Of a stretch of 36,231 nt of DNA, positions 22,159 to 30,064 are shown piece after piece. Below the pieces are notes generated by a model, which saw only the letters and a program-made list of their open reading frames with translations, had not been told where the DNA came from and searched no databases. The stretch comes from Prevotella sp. (GTDB taxonomy: Bacteria; Bacteroidota; Bacteroidia; Bacteroidales; Bacteroidaceae), in NCBI GenBank assembly GCA_017447515.1, contig JAFSNG010000019.1:1-36231 (forward strand), in the 5' to 3' direction. Within the stretch, counting starts at the first letter, position 1. Every line of letters begins with the position of its first letter. The translations under genes were made by a program, and so were the position numbers.

Positions 22159-25050
22159 TTAATTCTCTGATTTTCGGATGTATCGCCCGGGGCAGTCGGT
22201 GAGCAGCAGCACGATGGCAATGATGCTCATGAGCAGCAGCACGGCCATGTTGAACCACAGCGTCTTGACGTGCCACTGGCCGACGATTTTCTCACTGCTG
22301 TAGAACGGAGCGCGACCTACGGTGCTCTGAGGTGTCAGGAAGATCAGTCCGGTGCGGGGTACAGCATAATTATCAATAATCTCGAGCATACGTCGCTGGT
22401 CGGCACCGATGACGCAGTCCTCCAGCTTGATGTTATGGTTCTGGCGCTTCAGGTCGAGCAGCGATTCCTTGCCGTGTTCGCGGACATAGCGCGACGTGAG
22501 GGCGTCGGCCTTCAGCGAAATGTCGTTACTGCGCTTGGAGAGCAGGTTCTCGGCCTCCTTCATGTAGTCGTAGAGCGACTGGTAGGATTCGTCGCCGCTG
22601 TAGGGCTTCATGCCGCAATAGTCAGTGACCAGCGGCAGGTTGGTGCGGATGACAGCCATGTGATCTTCCTTGGCTTCCTTGCCTCGCTTTTGCTCGTCCT
22701 TCATGGTCTCGAGCTGCGACTGCAGTTCGTAGAGCAGGCCCATGTTGTAGTATTGCGTCTCGTACTTATCCTTGTCGAGGGCGAAGAAGTTGCGCTCGTA
22801 TTCATTGTCGGTGAACGACGTGACGGCCAGTGCCTCGTACGACCAGCGCGAGGGGATGAGGTCGCCTATGACCGGAACGTTACCCGTCGTGCTCTTGGGC
22901 GTCAGGTCGGAGAAGCTGACTACCAGTCCGCAGAGCAGAATCTGTGGAATGAGCAGCATGGGGATGCTGATGTAGATGGCTACGATGGAGTTGAGACACT
23001 GCGACAGCAACAGTCCGGTGAGGTTTGCCAGGAAGGCGGTCATGAAGAGGATAAGCCACCACGTCCAGAAGAGCCCGTGCAGTCCCATGATGGAATTGCC
23101 GACAACGATGAACAGCAGTGTCTGGATGATGGAGACGAAGGCCATATAGACGATCTTCGACCAGATATAGCTGCCGTAGGACAGGTGTAGGAAACGCTCG
23201 CGTTTGAGCAGGGCGCGGTCCTTGATGATTTCCTCGGCACTTCCGATCATGCCCGTGAATGTTGCCACGATGACGGCCATGAAGAAATAGCTCACGAGGT
23301 TCTTGTTGTCCATGACGGTATAGCCCTCGGGAGGCGCATAGCGCGTGAGATAGGAGCAGACCACCGCCAGCAGGGGAGCCTGAAGGAGGGTGATGCAGAG
23401 ATATTGCACGTTGGTAATCTTCGTCTTGAAGTTACGGTGCAGGAAGATGGCGAACTGCTTGAGCACGCCGGGCTTCTTCTGGTCGGAAGGCGGTACGGTG
23501 CTGACAGCGGGTGCAGGCAGCTCGGGACGGTTCTTCAGATACAGCTCGTGCCACTCCTGCGGCGTCATCTTACGCTCGTCGGACACCTCGCCGTTGCTGT
23601 TGAGCCGCTTTTCGTCAATGATGTTCAGCACGATTTCGGGATTGACGTTGCCGCACATGGGGCAAGCGCTGGTCTCGGCATCGGCATAGTTGGCAGCCTC
23701 CTTGAAATAGGTGATGGCATCGATGGGGTTGCCGTCGAACACGGGATAGCCGCCACGGTCGAGCAGCCACAGGCGGTCGAAGAGCTTGTAGACGTCGCTG
23801 GACGGCTGGTGGATGTTGACAATGATGAGCTTGCCCTTCAGCGTCTGCTCCTTCAGCAGGTTGATGACCTTCTCGGTATCGGCTGACGACAATCCTGACG
23901 TGGGTTCGTCGAGGAAGAGCACAGCGGGCTCGCGGATGAGCTCCAAGGCAATGTTCAGACGCTTGCGCTGTCCGCCGGAGATGTATTTGTTGATGGCCGA
24001 ACCTGCTTTCAAATCCTTGACGGCATCCAGCCCGAGGTCTTTCAGCGTCTTCATGACACGACGGTCGAGTTCCTCGTCAGCCATGCCGGCAAAGCACAGC
24101 TTGGCGGTGAACCAAAGGTTCTGATAGACGGTGAGTTCCTCGATGAGCAGATCGTCCTGAGGCACGAAACCGATGAGCGCCTTAGCCTCTGGCTCGCTGA
24201 TGTCGTGGCCGTTGATAGTGATGGTGCCTTCCTGGGGTTTCATGCTGCCGTTGAGCAGTGACAGGAGCGTGGTCTTGCCCGTTCCGGAACCGCCCATGAT
24301 AGCCAGCAGCTCACCGTTATGAAGGGTGAAGCTGAGGTTGTGCATGCCATTGTCGCTATGGGGGAAACGGAAGGTGACATTGCGTCCGCAGAACTCTACG
24401 GCCTCTATCTTACGATCTGACTGGTCGTAGCAGCCGATGATAGAAGAATAATAGACGGGTTGGCCGTTCTTGCCTTTCAGCACGCTGCTCTGGAGCCATA
24501 CTTGATAGGAACCCGAAAGCACGGGAACATCGTTGAGCAGGACGGTGTCGTTGCCCATATAGGTGAACAGCAACAAGCCAGTGAAGGGGTCGAGCAGGGT
24601 CTTCAGCTGTCCGTCGAAACCCTCTAACTGGTGCATCATCACATGCTCTGTGGACTTGTTGTTGACGTAGTCCATGAAGATGTTGTACTGCTCGTCAGGG
24701 ATGTTAAACTGCTCGGCCATCGTCCGGAACATGGTGTCCGTGAAACCGTCGTCGTCGGCACAGAATTCCAGCAGACGCAGCAGCAACAGGGCTTTCTCCG
24801 TGTTGCGGATATCCGCCTGCAGGTTGGAACAGATGGACGTAACGGTGTCTTGGGTATTCAGGTCATCGGTCATCTCGTAGGCCATGCGCATATCGCTGTA
24901 GAGGTCCAGATAGAGGTCGATGTTCCTGATGCCGAAATGGTGGCGCAAATAGCTTACGAGCATTTCCTTTGCCCGCTCTTCGTCAACTTGCTCTACTTTG
25001 CCAAATAGTGCAAACAGACTAATAAAACTTGATAATATTACGTCAGTCAT
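22159..25050 (-). CDS. ABCG-type ABC transporter (ATPase-permease) with N-terminal TerB-like domain
   Basis: This 963-residue half-transporter has an ATPase followed by an ABC-2 permease. Residues ~20-135 are helical and acidic (LLRLLEFCADDDGFTDTMF), resembling a TerB-like domain. The ATPase has Walker A GGSGTGKT (~253-260), signature ISGGQRKRLN (~357-366) and Walker B VLFLDEPTSGLSS (~377-389), the ABCG/White order. A possible zinc motif CPMCG lies at ~463-467. Six or so membrane helices follow, with a large soluble loop before the last one. The substrate is unknown. ATG 25050 was chosen: the longer TTG start overlaps the -7 box TATATTTG. The position between the SpoIIE phosphatase and STAS genes suggests that it is part of, or controlled by, the partner-switching module. 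Confidence 0.9.
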   Translation of the reverse strand: MTDVILSSFISLFALFGKVEQVDEERAKEMLVSYLRHHFGIRNIDLYLDLYSDMRMAYEMTDDLNTQDTVTSICSNLQADIRNTEKALLLLRLLEFCADDDGFTDTMFRTMAEQFNIPDEQYNIFMDYVNNKSTEHVMMHQLEGFDGQLKTLLDPFTGLLLFTYMGNDTVLLNDVPVLSGSYQVWLQSSVLKGKNGQPVYYSSIIGCYDQSDRKIEAVEFCGRNVTFRFPHSDNGMHNLSFTLHNGELLAIMGGSGTGKTTLLSLLNGSMKPQEGTITINGHDISEPEAKALIGFVPQDDLLIEELTVYQNLWFTAKLCFAGMADEELDRRVMKTLKDLGLDAVKDLKAGSAINKYISGGQRKRLNIALELIREPAVLFLDEPTSGLSSADTEKVINLLKEQTLKGKLIIVNIHQPSSDVYKLFDRLWLLDRGGYPVFDGNPIDAITYFKEAANYADAETSACPMCGNVNPEIVLNIIDEKRLNSNGEVSDERKMTPQEWHELYLKNRPELPAPAVSTVPPSDQKKPGVLKQFAIFLHRNFKTKITNVQYLCITLLQAPLLAVVCSYLTRYAPPEGYTVMDNKNLVSYFFMAVIVATFTGMIGSAEEIIKDRALLKRERFLHLSYGSYIWSKIVYMAFVSIIQTLLFIVVGNSIMGLHGLFWTWWLILFMTAFLANLTGLLLSQCLNSIVAIYISIPMLLIPQILLCGLVVSFSDLTPKSTTGNVPVIGDLIPSRWSYEALAVTSFTDNEYERNFFALDKDKYETQYYNMGLLYELQSQLETMKDEQKRGKEAKEDHMAVIRTNLPLVTDYCGMKPYSGDESYQSLYDYMKEAENLLSKRSNDISLKADALTSRYVREHGKESLLDLKRQNHNIKLEDCVIGADQRRMLEIIDNYAVPRTGLIFLTPQSTVGRAPFYSSEKIVGQWHVKTLWFNMAVLLLMSIIAIVLLLTDCPGRYIRKSEN

Positions 25051-25065
25051 TTCTCTATTAAGTTG

Positions 25066-25073
25066 CAAATATA
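25066..25073 (-). promoter_or_regulatory. -7 box before the ABC transporter gene
   Basis: TATATTTG on the minus strand matches TAnnTTTG and lies 15 bp before ATG 25050. No -33 TTTG is seen. It implies that the ABC-STAS-RelA-LuxR genes can be transcribed independently of the SpoIIE gene. Confidence 0.6.
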
Positions 25074-25128
25074 CTTAAAATCTCAGACTAAGTTCTAATC
25101 GAAGTAGTTAAAAATCGTTAAATCGTAC

Positions 25129-27537
25129 TCAAACTATCTTTTTACGCAGTGTTAGGACGTTCTTTCCGTCCGTTCTTTCGTAATTAATGGAGTCCATAAT
25201 CTGTCTTACCAAGTGGATGCCAAGACCGCCGATAGGACGTTCTTCGGCAGACAATGTGGTGTCCACGTCACCCTTCGCCGTGGGGTCGAAAGGTGTACCC
25301 CAGTCGTTGATGACAATCTTCAGATACTGCTCGTTCGCCCTGGCCTCGATCAGGATATCGCCTTTCGTGCCGGCCGGGTAAGCGTAATCTATTACGTTAA
25401 CCACAGCTTCCTCGATGGCGAGGTTCAGACTCATGGTGAGCGACATGTCGAGACCGATGGTCTCACAAACTTCGTCGACGAAGGCCGCCAATTGGTGTAC
25501 CTCGTCAAGGTCATTTGTCAGTTTTAGACTGCGGTCCAGGCGCGTATTGTCGTCCTGTTCCTTGGAATACTGAATGGCGAGCATGGTCTGGTCGTCACTT
25601 TGTTCAGCATTACCTACAAAGTCATGTACAACTTTAGTCATATGTTCGATAAACTTGTCTGGTTTCCGTTCAGCCTCGCAGGCGGTGTCCAGGACGCGTT
25701 CTTCCTGGAATTGTTCGTGGCGCAGGTTTTCGGCCTCCGTCAGTCCGTCTGTATAGAGGAAAATGGTGGTCTGTGAGTTGATGATATCCTCCTGTGTGGT
25801 GAATTTCCAGTCGGGGTCGATGCCGACAGGAATATTGGGTTTGCACGGCAGGTGACCAATACCCACATTGCCTATTAATATCGGTTCGTCGTGACCTGCA
25901 TTCGTATAGCGCAGACGGCCTGTAGGCAGGTCGAGAACGCCGATGAACAGGGTGACGAACATGTTTGATTCGTTGTCTTCGGAAATGGATTCGTTGATGG
26001 CTGTCATGATGCGTGACGGCATTGCCTCGTGAGACGAGATAGTGCGGAACAGCGACCGCGTGACCGCCATGAGCAGCGAGGCTGGCACACCCTTTCCGCT
26101 GACGTCGCCGATGCAGAAGAACAGTTTCTCGTCGCGGATGAAGAAGTCGAACAGGTCGCCGCCAACTTCCTTGGCAGGCATCAGCTGGCCGTAGATGTCG
26201 ATATCGTCGCGGTCGGGGTAGGGCGGGAAGGTCTTTGGCAACATCGACATCTGGATGCTGCGGGCGGTCTGCAGTTCGCCCTCTATGCGTCCTTTGTCTT
26301 CGTTGACGGCCTTCGTTTCCTCAATCTGCTTCACCAATGACAGCTGCATGGTCTCGAACGAGTCACGCAGACGGCGCATTTCGTCTTTTGTCTTGATTTT
26401 GGGCAGTTCAGCGGTGAAGTTACCCTTGGCTATTTCGTCGGCAGAGGTCGTAAACTGCCTGATAGGCTTGGTCACCTTGCGCACGGCGAAATAGCAAGCC
26501 AGAACGATAATGCCGATACCAATGAAGGTGAGGACCCCCATGAATACCATGAAACTGTTCAGCAGCCACAGCAGTTCGCTTACGGGGAGTGTCATCACCA
26601 TCAGCCAGTCTGTACGCTCAATGCAAGCGGCAAACATCCATATATATTTTCCGTTCTTGTCTTCATAGATTTTGATCAGCTTTACGTCAGGACCTATTCC
26701 GAGAATGTCCTGGGCGAGTTTTGCCTTGCGCTTTTCTGATTCTTTGATGTCCTTGAAATAGTCTTTGAGTGAGGCTCTCATCACCAGACTCGAGTCGGGA
26801 TGAGCCACTATAGTGCCTTGGCGTGTGACAAGGAAACTGGTGAAATGGCTTTTGGCCTCATCGTCGAAGATATCCATGAAATTGTCATTGAAGGTACTGT
26901 CCGACTTCTGTCTCAGCGTTTCTATCCAGTCCAGCGACAGGTCGGCAGTATATACGGCATAAACCTCACTGCTGTCTTTGATGAGCGGCAGTGAGTAAGT
27001 AATCATCGGTATGTTTCCACCTCCTTCGTCTACGTATGGCTCCGACCAGTAGCCTTTCTTCAATTCCACGGGTTTCTTAAACCACTCTTTCTCCGGGTAA
27101 TTGTATGCCCGAGAGTTCAGCTGTGTGGTATGAATGCCCATGCTGGTGCGATAGGCATAGGGCGCATAGAGCTGTCCCTTCTTTGGCTCATAGTCAGGGT
27201 TAAAGGCAATGGCAGCTCCAATGATTTCGTCGTTCAACTTCAACATGTGCTGTACCGCAAAGAAAAGCATATCGTCCTGGTAGATGTTCTTTTTCGCTTC
27301 CGGCACATTGTTTCTGACCACAGCTTCCACATTCGTGAAAACGGTGTTCATCTTCTCGTTGGTAACCTCCATTGCAGCGCCAAACATGATTCCCAAGAGT
27401 GTCGCACCTACTATGTAAATGATGAAGAAAATAAGCCCAAGAATGAGTATGAGGCTAATGACAGTAGCCACCATGATGCGCCACGTCAGACGAGAGACAA
27501 TGGAGCGTGAAGGCCGGAAAATATTCAATAGACCCAT
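25129..27537 (-). CDS. Membrane sensor SpoIIE-type phosphatase fused to RsbW-like HATPase
   Basis: This 802-residue protein combines several modules. A first membrane helix lies at ~20-50, then a Cache-like extracellular sensor to ~310 (with PEKEWFKKPVELKKGYWSEP), a second helix at ~330-355 and a HAMP segment. After a coiled coil is a PP2C/SpoIIE phosphatase (ARSIQMSMLPKTFPP, AKEVGGDLFDFF, FCIGDVSGKGVPASLLMA) carrying the metal-binding Asp residues, and the last ~140 residues are a GHKL ATPase of the RsbW/SpoIIAB type (SLNLAIEEAVVNVIDYAYP, GGLGIHLVRQIMD). Phosphatase and kinase on one chain would set the phosphorylation state of the STAS protein encoded at 20923-21225. The gene has its own promoter and heads the minus-strand cluster. 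No sigma factor is adjacent. Confidence 0.93.
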   Translation of the reverse strand: MGLLNIFRPSRSIVSRLTWRIMVATVISLILILGLIFFIIYIVGATLLGIMFGAAMEVTNEKMNTVFTNVEAVVRNNVPEAKKNIYQDDMLFFAVQHMLKLNDEIIGAAIAFNPDYEPKKGQLYAPYAYRTSMGIHTTQLNSRAYNYPEKEWFKKPVELKKGYWSEPYVDEGGGNIPMITYSLPLIKDSSEVYAVYTADLSLDWIETLRQKSDSTFNDNFMDIFDDEAKSHFTSFLVTRQGTIVAHPDSSLVMRASLKDYFKDIKESEKRKAKLAQDILGIGPDVKLIKIYEDKNGKYIWMFAACIERTDWLMVMTLPVSELLWLLNSFMVFMGVLTFIGIGIIVLACYFAVRKVTKPIRQFTTSADEIAKGNFTAELPKIKTKDEMRRLRDSFETMQLSLVKQIEETKAVNEDKGRIEGELQTARSIQMSMLPKTFPPYPDRDDIDIYGQLMPAKEVGGDLFDFFIRDEKLFFCIGDVSGKGVPASLLMAVTRSLFRTISSHEAMPSRIMTAINESISEDNESNMFVTLFIGVLDLPTGRLRYTNAGHDEPILIGNVGIGHLPCKPNIPVGIDPDWKFTTQEDIINSQTTIFLYTDGLTEAENLRHEQFQEERVLDTACEAERKPDKFIEHMTKVVHDFVGNAEQSDDQTMLAIQYSKEQDDNTRLDRSLKLTNDLDEVHQLAAFVDEVCETIGLDMSLTMSLNLAIEEAVVNVIDYAYPAGTKGDILIEARANEQYLKIVINDWGTPFDPTAKGDVDTTLSAEERPIGGLGIHLVRQIMDSINYERTDGKNVLTLRKKIV

Positions 27538-27560
27538 CAGTTCTTAGCTTAATAACCCTG

Positions 27561-27568
27561 CAAAGATA
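27561..27568 (-). promoter_or_regulatory. -7 box of the SpoIIE/HATPase gene
   Basis: TATCTTTG on the minus strand matches TAnnTTTG, 23 bp before ATG 27537. ATTG at the -33 position, 21 bp upstream, is a partial match. Divergent from the promoter at 27611. Confidence 0.7.
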
Positions 27569-27610
27569 CGAATAATTCTTAACTAATGGCAATTTTTCAC
27601 AATTTTTTAT

Positions 27611-27618
27611 TACCTTTG
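27611..27618 (+). promoter_or_regulatory. -7 box of the basic-tail protein gene
   Basis: TACCTTTG matches the Bacteroidetes -7 element exactly, 26 bp before ATG 27645. No exact -33 element is visible upstream. Confidence 0.7.
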
Positions 27619-27644
27619 CACGAAATTTTTTCATTTAGACGCTT

Positions 27645-28337
27645 ATGAAGTTACAAAAATACATTGCAATTCTCGCTATTTTTACTTCTTTGACTGCTGT
27701 TCGCGCGCAGGAACATACCCGTTTCCTGGACCTGCCGCTCGACCTCACTCCCGAGGAAATCGTGGAGGCACTGGAGGACAAGGGACTGCAACAGGAGGAC
27801 CGTTACGAACTCTCCGGACGTATCGCGGGCCTTGACGTGTGGATGTATGTGAATGTGGGTAAGGATTCCACGAAAATCAACCATTTGCTGCTGACGTCGC
27901 AGCAACAGCAGGGCAATACGCAGCGCGACGACTATGTCGCCCTGCGCAAATGGATGCAGAAACACTACGGCGCCCCTACGTGGGAATCTACCGTCCGTTC
28001 TCACTCCTTCGCACGCTGGTATATAGGCTTCGACCGCGACATCGTGATGATAGCAACGGCCTCGGCGGGTGTTGAGATTTGGTTCTACGAGAATCACCAG
28101 CGTCGCAATATTGACTACTACGCCATTCTGAAATACTGTGAGCGCAATCCCGCTCCCGGCCTGCCCGTGATGTTTGCCCGCGACAATGTCACGTGGAAAA
28201 GCACGGGTGACACGTCGACGGTGAAGAAGAAAGCCGCTAAGCGCAATGTCCGTAAAGCTACTAAGAAAAAAGCCAAGGCAACGAAAAAGCGCCGTTCGAA
28301 GACCGCTAAGTCTAAGAAACAGCGCCGTAAGCGTTAG
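27645..28337 (+). CDS. Secreted protein with a very basic Lys/Arg tail
   Basis: This 230-residue protein has a signal peptide (residues 1-21, ending VRAQ). The globular part (~22-190) has mixed alpha/beta sequence and many aromatic residues; no domain is recognised. From residue ~194 to the end the chain is almost entirely Lys, Arg, Ala, Thr and Ser (KKKAAKRNVRKATKKKAKA), like the tail of histone H1 or some nucleoid proteins, although the signal peptide predicts export. The tail may bind nucleic acid, polysaccharide or the acidic cell surface; that is inference. It has its own promoter and terminator, so it is monocistronic. Confidence 0.83.
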   Translation: MKLQKYIAILAIFTSLTAVRAQEHTRFLDLPLDLTPEEIVEALEDKGLQQEDRYELSGRIAGLDVWMYVNVGKDSTKINHLLLTSQQQQGNTQRDDYVALRKWMQKHYGAPTWESTVRSHSFARWYIGFDRDIVMIATASAGVEIWFYENHQRRNIDYYAILKYCERNPAPGLPVMFARDNVTWKSTGDTSTVKKKAAKRNVRKATKKKAKATKKRRSKTAKSKKQRRKR

Positions 28338-28345
28338 TATAATGT

Positions 28346-28374
28346 CCCCAAGCCGATGCTTGGGGCATTTTTTT
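28346..28374. terminator. Bidirectional terminator between convergent genes
   Basis: CCCCAAGC (28346-28353) and GCTTGGGG (28358-28365) enclose CGAT; a T run follows on the plus strand and overlaps the stop codon of the minus-strand decarboxylase beta gene. Confidence 0.92.
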
Positions 28375-29530
28375 ACGATAGGAATCCGAGCAAAGCGCCC
28401 GCAGCAACGGCAGAACCGATGACGCCGGCAACGTTCGGCCCCATGGCGTGCATCAGCAGGAAGTTGTGGCGGTCGTACTCCAGTCCGAGGTTGTTCGAGA
28501 TACGTGCGGCCATCGGCACAGCACTCACGCCCGCATTACCAATCAGCGGATTCAGCTTCTTATCCTTCGGCAGGAACACGTTCATCAGCTTCACGAAGCA
28601 TACACCGCTCATGGTAGCGATGATGAAGGCTCCGGCACCGATGGCAAAGATGTAGATGGTGTTCATCGTCAGGAACTCGGAAGCCTGCGTCGAACAACCT
28701 ACCGTCAGACCCAACAGCATCACCACGATGTCGTTCAGTGCTGCACCGGCAGTCTTGGCCAGACGGGTGGTCTTGCCGCTCTCCTTCAACAGGTTGCCGA
28801 AGAACAGCATTCCCAGCAGAGGCAGACCGGACGGAACGATAAACGTCGTCAGCAACAGTCCCACGATGGGGAACAGGATGCGCTCCGTCTGCGAAACTTC
28901 GCGGGCAGGCTTCATCTTGATGAGGCGCTCCTTCTTGGTGGTCAGCAGTCGCATCAGAGGGGGCTGAATCAGCGGCACCAGTGCCATATACGAGTAGGCA
29001 CACACCGCAATGGCACCCATCAGGTTTGGTGACAACTTTGACGACAGGAAGATGGCCGTAGGACCATCTGCACCACCGATGATGGCGATACCGGCTGCCT
29101 GGTTGGGTTCGAAACCTAAGGCCAGCGCAAACATATACGCACCGAAAATACCAAACTGTGCGGCAGCACCGATAAGCATCAACTTTGGATTGGCCAGCAG
29201 TGCCGAGAAGTCCGTCATAGCACCAATGCCCAGGAATATCAGTGGCGGATACCAGCCTTGCCGCACACCCTGATAGAAGATGTTCAGCACGGAGTTGTCC
29301 TCATACAGTCCGATCTCCAATCCGGCATCGGCACGGAAGGGGATGTTGCCCAGTATGATACCCAGTCCAATGGGGACGAGCAGCAGGGGCTCGAAGTCCT
29401 TCTTGATGGCTAGCCAGATAAAGAAGGCACCCACTACTATCATGATAAGGTTACCTGCTGTCACGTTCGCAAACCCCGTGTACGTCAGGAACTCATTGAA
29501 GTTTTCTACGATGAAATTTGTAAATCCCAT
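28373..29530 (-). CDS. Na+-pumping decarboxylase beta subunit (OadB/MmdB family)
   Basis: This 385-residue integral membrane protein is the Na+-translocating subunit of biotin-dependent decarboxylases. Family landmarks are GIGAMTDFSALLANP, FGAYMFALALGF, the GGADGPTAIFLSSKL stretch carrying the conserved Asp and Ser that bind Na+, and NAGVSAVPMAARISNNLG near the end. The free energy of decarboxylation drives Na+ out of the cell. Closeness to mutA/mutB points to methylmalonyl-CoA rather than oxaloacetate, but subunit beta does not show the substrate. Start 29530 (MGFTNFIVENF) is preferred over a TTG inside the heptamer repeat. It is the last gene of the gamma-biotin-beta run. Confidence 0.93.
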   Translation of the reverse strand: MGFTNFIVENFNEFLTYTGFANVTAGNLIMIVVGAFFIWLAIKKDFEPLLLVPIGLGIILGNIPFRADAGLEIGLYEDNSVLNIFYQGVRQGWYPPLIFLGIGAMTDFSALLANPKLMLIGAAAQFGIFGAYMFALALGFEPNQAAGIAIIGGADGPTAIFLSSKLSPNLMGAIAVCAYSYMALVPLIQPPLMRLLTTKKERLIKMKPAREVSQTERILFPIVGLLLTTFIVPSGLPLLGMLFFGNLLKESGKTTRLAKTAGAALNDIVVMLLGLTVGCSTQASEFLTMNTIYIFAIGAGAFIIATMSGVCFVKLMNVFLPKDKKLNPLIGNAGVSAVPMAARISNNLGLEYDRHNFLLMHAMGPNVAGVIGSAVAAGALLGFLS

Positions 29531-29565
29531 AATTGTCAATTATCAATTATTAATTGTCAATTAAC
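29531..29565 (-). repeat. Five-unit AATTNTC heptanucleotide satellite
   Basis: AATTGTC, AATTATC, AATTATT, AATTGTC, AATTAAC on the plus strand. The array fills the entire spacer between the biotin-carrier and beta-subunit genes and includes the biotin-carrier stop codon (29561-29563). It is the same unit class as at 21241-21310. Confidence 0.88.
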
Positions 29566-30043
29566 CAATGGTCAGCATCACTGCACCTTCCATCACTGAG
29601 TCGCCCTGATTGACGAGAATCGAGGTGACGGTACCTGCAGCCTCGGCCTCGATGTTGTTCTGCATCTTCATGGCTTCCAGTACGACAACCACGTCGCCTA
29701 CGCCAACCTTGTCGCCCACCTTCACGTTGATGGCATTGATAGTGCCAGGCAGCGGAGCCTTCACAGGAGTACCGGCACCAGCGGGGGCGGCGGGCTGAGG
29801 CTTGGCGGGAGTTGCTGCGGGTGCTGCGGCCTGCGGTTTCTCTGCAGGCTCTGCTGCTGCAACCGGTGCTGCTACACTGGCTTTTGTTGCGGCCAACTCA
29901 GGATGCTTGGCGGCATTAATGGGTTTCTGCATCTCAATCTCGAATGGGATGCCGTTTACGTTTACTCTGGCTATCTTGCCTTCTACGTCGGTGATTTCTA
30001 CCTCGTAGTCTACGCCTTGTACTTTATACTTATATGTTTTCAT
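29561..30043 (-). CDS. Biotin carboxyl-carrier subunit of the Na+-pumping decarboxylase
   Basis: This 160-residue protein (MKTYKYKVQGVDYEVEI start) has a small N-terminal beta domain (~1-50), a long flexible Ala/Pro linker (~55-92), and a C-terminal biotinyl domain (~93-160) with the motif VLEAMKMQNNIEAEAAG, where the Lys of AMKM is biotinylated. It carries CO2 from the carboxyltransferase (alpha) subunit to the membrane beta subunit. ATG 30043 is preferred to a TTG inside the preceding repeat. It is sandwiched between the gamma and beta subunit genes, with spacers of 20 and 30 bp made of heptamer repeats. Confidence 0.94.
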   Translation of the reverse strand: MKTYKYKVQGVDYEVEITDVEGKIARVNVNGIPFEIEMQKPINAAKHPELAATKASVAAPVAAAEPAEKPQAAAPAATPAKPQPAAPAGAGTPVKAPLPGTINAINVKVGDKVGVGDVVVVLEAMKMQNNIEAEAAGTVTSILVNQGDSVMEGAVMLTIG

Positions 30044-30064
30044 AACTTTCAACTTTCAACTTTT
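30044..30064 (-). repeat. Three-unit AACTTTC heptanucleotide satellite
   Basis: AACTTTC, AACTTTC, AACTTTT in register on the plus strand. They make up the complete spacer between the gamma-subunit stop (30064-30066) and the biotin-carrier ATG (30041-30043). Confidence 0.8.
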
